Shown here: piece by piece, positions 62,913 through 64,000 of the stretch | Numbering within the stretch: position 1 is the stretch's first letter | Layout: each line of letters begins with the position of its first letter | NCBI RefSeq assembly: GCF_019458805.1 | Contig: NZ_JAIBOA010000009.1 | Coordinates: 186,001 to 250,000, forward strand | DNA: 64,000 nt | From: Actinomadura parmotrematis | GTDB lineage: Bacteria > Actinomycetota > Actinomycetes > Streptosporangiales > Streptosporangiaceae | Direction: 5' to 3' | Translations under genes and position numbers: made by a program | The notes under the pieces: model-generated | What the model was told of the DNA's origin: nothing | What the model saw: the letters and a program-made list of their open reading frames with translations, nothing else | Database searches by the model: none

Positions 62913-64000
62913 TCAGCCCGCCTCGGACAGTCCCTCCTCCGTGAACTGCACGTCCATGTCCGGCGGAGCCGCCAGGACCTCGCGGGAGGCGAGCGCCGCC
63001 GACCGCGCGTTCACGCACGCGCCCGTCGCGAGGTCGAACGCGAAGTTGTGCGCCAGGCAGTGCACCTGCCCGTCCCGCACGACCGCGCCGATCGACAGAT
63101 CCTCGCCCGCGTGCGGGCAGTAGCGCGGGATGTCGTAGGAGCGGCCGCCCCAGTCCACGACGATCCGCTCGGTCTCGTCGCGGCCGGTCTCGTACGCCTC
63201 CACGGCCTTCAGCGCGGGCGCGTTGGCGTGCTTGAGCAGGCCGACCAGGTAGTCGTTGTACACGTCGGGGTCGCGGAACAGGGTGAGCCGGAAGGAGATC
63301 AGCAGGTCCTCCCAGGCCAGCCGGCCGTCCAGCACGCCCTGCACCCAGCGGCCCGCGGTCGTGATGCGGTAGTGCGGGCGGGCGTCCGGCGCGGCCGGGG
63401 CGACCGTGACGCCGCCCGCCCGCAGGTCCACGTCCCAGGTGCCGCCGTGCGGGCCGGTGATCTCGAACCGGACGAGCATGTCGATCCGGGTGAGGAAGTA
63501 GTCGCTCAGCCCGCCGAGCAGCTCGAAGTGCCGGGCGAACCGCTCGTACAGGCCGGGGCCGGGCTCGGGGTGGGCGGCGAGCTCCCCGGCGATCGCGTCC
63601 GCGCGGTCGGCGGCGTACTTGTCGAGGTAGGCCGCGCGGTCCTCGTCGGCGAAGGAGAACGCCGCCGACACCGGGTCGCGGGTGACGCGCCCGGTGCCGA
63701 GGTCGATGGCGTCGCCGGGCCGGAAGGCGTCCCAGCGCTGCTGCGGCAGGTGCTCGCGGAACCAGTCCACGGCGGCGTCGGGGTCGCAGAACGCGCCGCC
63801 GTCGCGGTCCAGGACCCAGTCGAGCCGGCGGACCTCCTCGTCCAGGAAGCAGGGCGGCCCGGCGAACGGGACGGCGAGCGCGGGCCCGGTCTGGCGGACG
63901 AGGCGCTGCACCGACCGCAGCTTGGAGATCCGCTTGGCCGCCGCGACCCGCGCCATCTCCGCGGCCGGGTAGTCGTAGCAGATCGGATGCCAGGACGCGC
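62913..64000 (-). CDS. Rieske 2Fe-2S protein, 5' part beyond the window (probable MBL-Rieske fusion)
   Basis: The C-terminal 90 residues hold a Rieske cluster: CPH in RYCPHAGEDLSIG and CLAH in QVHCLAHNFAFDL. The frame begins with an ATG at 63956 but stays open to the window edge, and the extra upstream residues (SWHPICYDYPAAE) look coding. With PFAGPPCFLDE further on, this resembles the end of a metallo-beta-lactamase-fold domain in MBL-Rieske proteins related to CMAH. The N terminus is therefore missing. A monooxygenase or hydroxylase role is possible; the substrate is unknown. Confidence 0.8.
   Translation of the reverse strand, partial: ASWHPICYDYPAAEMARVAAAKRISKLRSVQRLVRQTGPALAVPFAGPPCFLDEEVRRLDWVLDRDGGAFCDPDAAVDWFREHLPQQRWDAFRPGDAIDLGTGRVTRDPVSAAFSFADEDRAAYLDKYAADRADAIAGELAAHPEPGPGLYERFARHFELLGGLSDYFLTRIDMLVRFEITGPHGGTWDVDLRAGGVTVAPAAPDARPHYRITTAGRWVQGVLDGRLAWEDLLISFRLTLFRDPDVYNDYLVGLLKHANAPALKAVEAYETGRDETERIVVDWGGRSYDIPRYCPHAGEDLSIGAVVRDGQVHCLAHNFAFDLATGACVNARSAALASREVLAAPPDMDVQFTEEGLSEAG

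Overview
The window is very GC-rich DNA with densely packed, often ATGA-overlapping genes. It carries several actinomycete markers: an XRE/DUF397 pair, a TIGR03086 protein, an SAV_915-type protein, PucR-HTH regulators, an LCP protein and type VII secretion substrates. A filamentous actinomycete of the Thermomonosporaceae, close to Actinomadura, is the most likely source; this is inference from gene content, not from a marker gene. No rRNA, tRNA, transposase, CRISPR array or origin was seen. No gene-free stretch exceeds about 300 bases; the longest are 31669-31966, 52558-52847, 16133-16391 and 6131-6377.

1-16.2 kb is a genome-defence-like island. It starts with the tail of an unknown gene, a DUF4357-McrB motor and its McrC nuclease. 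An N6-adenine methylase with a fused HsdS-like half follows on the opposite strand. After an XRE/DUF397 pair and an anti-sigma-like ATPase comes the most unusual locus. It has three codirectional genes (7274-11613) ending in an Hsp70 ATPase fused to a Zc3h12a/NYN-type PIN RNase domain. The two upstream proteins are unrecognised, and one carries a degenerate J-domain-like segment. A WYL regulator with a DinB-like gene, a GIY-YIG plus RAMA protein and a UvrD-type helicase complete the island.

16.4-39.2 kb is mostly regulation, envelope and metabolism. It includes an ECF sigma factor fused to a zinc-finger/TM/ricin-like tail, a PucR regulator, DUF2945-DUF3140, a TIGR03086 protein and YchJ. A two-component pair is split over a divergent promoter. 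Further on are a membrane esterase, an LCMT-type methyltransferase, LtrA, an ABC exporter with a MerR-style operator, a class V aminotransferase and a sigma-LCP pair. The section ends with a D,D-carboxypeptidase bearing an 870-residue repetitive cytoplasmic arm, and a PLP decarboxylase/lyase-MFS-TetR group.

39.2-51.5 kb starts with a 74-bp near-perfect palindrome and a second PucR regulator. A lower-GC type VII secretion cassette (40823-42724) follows, whose glycine-zipper protein and 58-residue two-TM protein look like a toxin and immunity pair. Next come LysE and a TetR/SDR pair divergent from a five-gene oxidative operon (nitroreductase, SDR, amidohydrolase, CYP142-like P450, acyl-CoA ligase) suited to lipid or steroid breakdown.

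51.5-64 kb is a Wzx/Wzy-type surface polysaccharide locus. It has GalE, a LuxR-type regulator, then a tightly coupled operon of Wzz-like protein, DegT aminotransferase, CapD-like SDR, GT4, O-antigen ligase/polymerase, flippase, phosphoglycosyl transferase and a secreted glycosidase-like protein, closed by a 19-bp-stem terminator. A convergent gene with a Rieske domain runs off the right edge and is probably an MBL-Rieske fusion.
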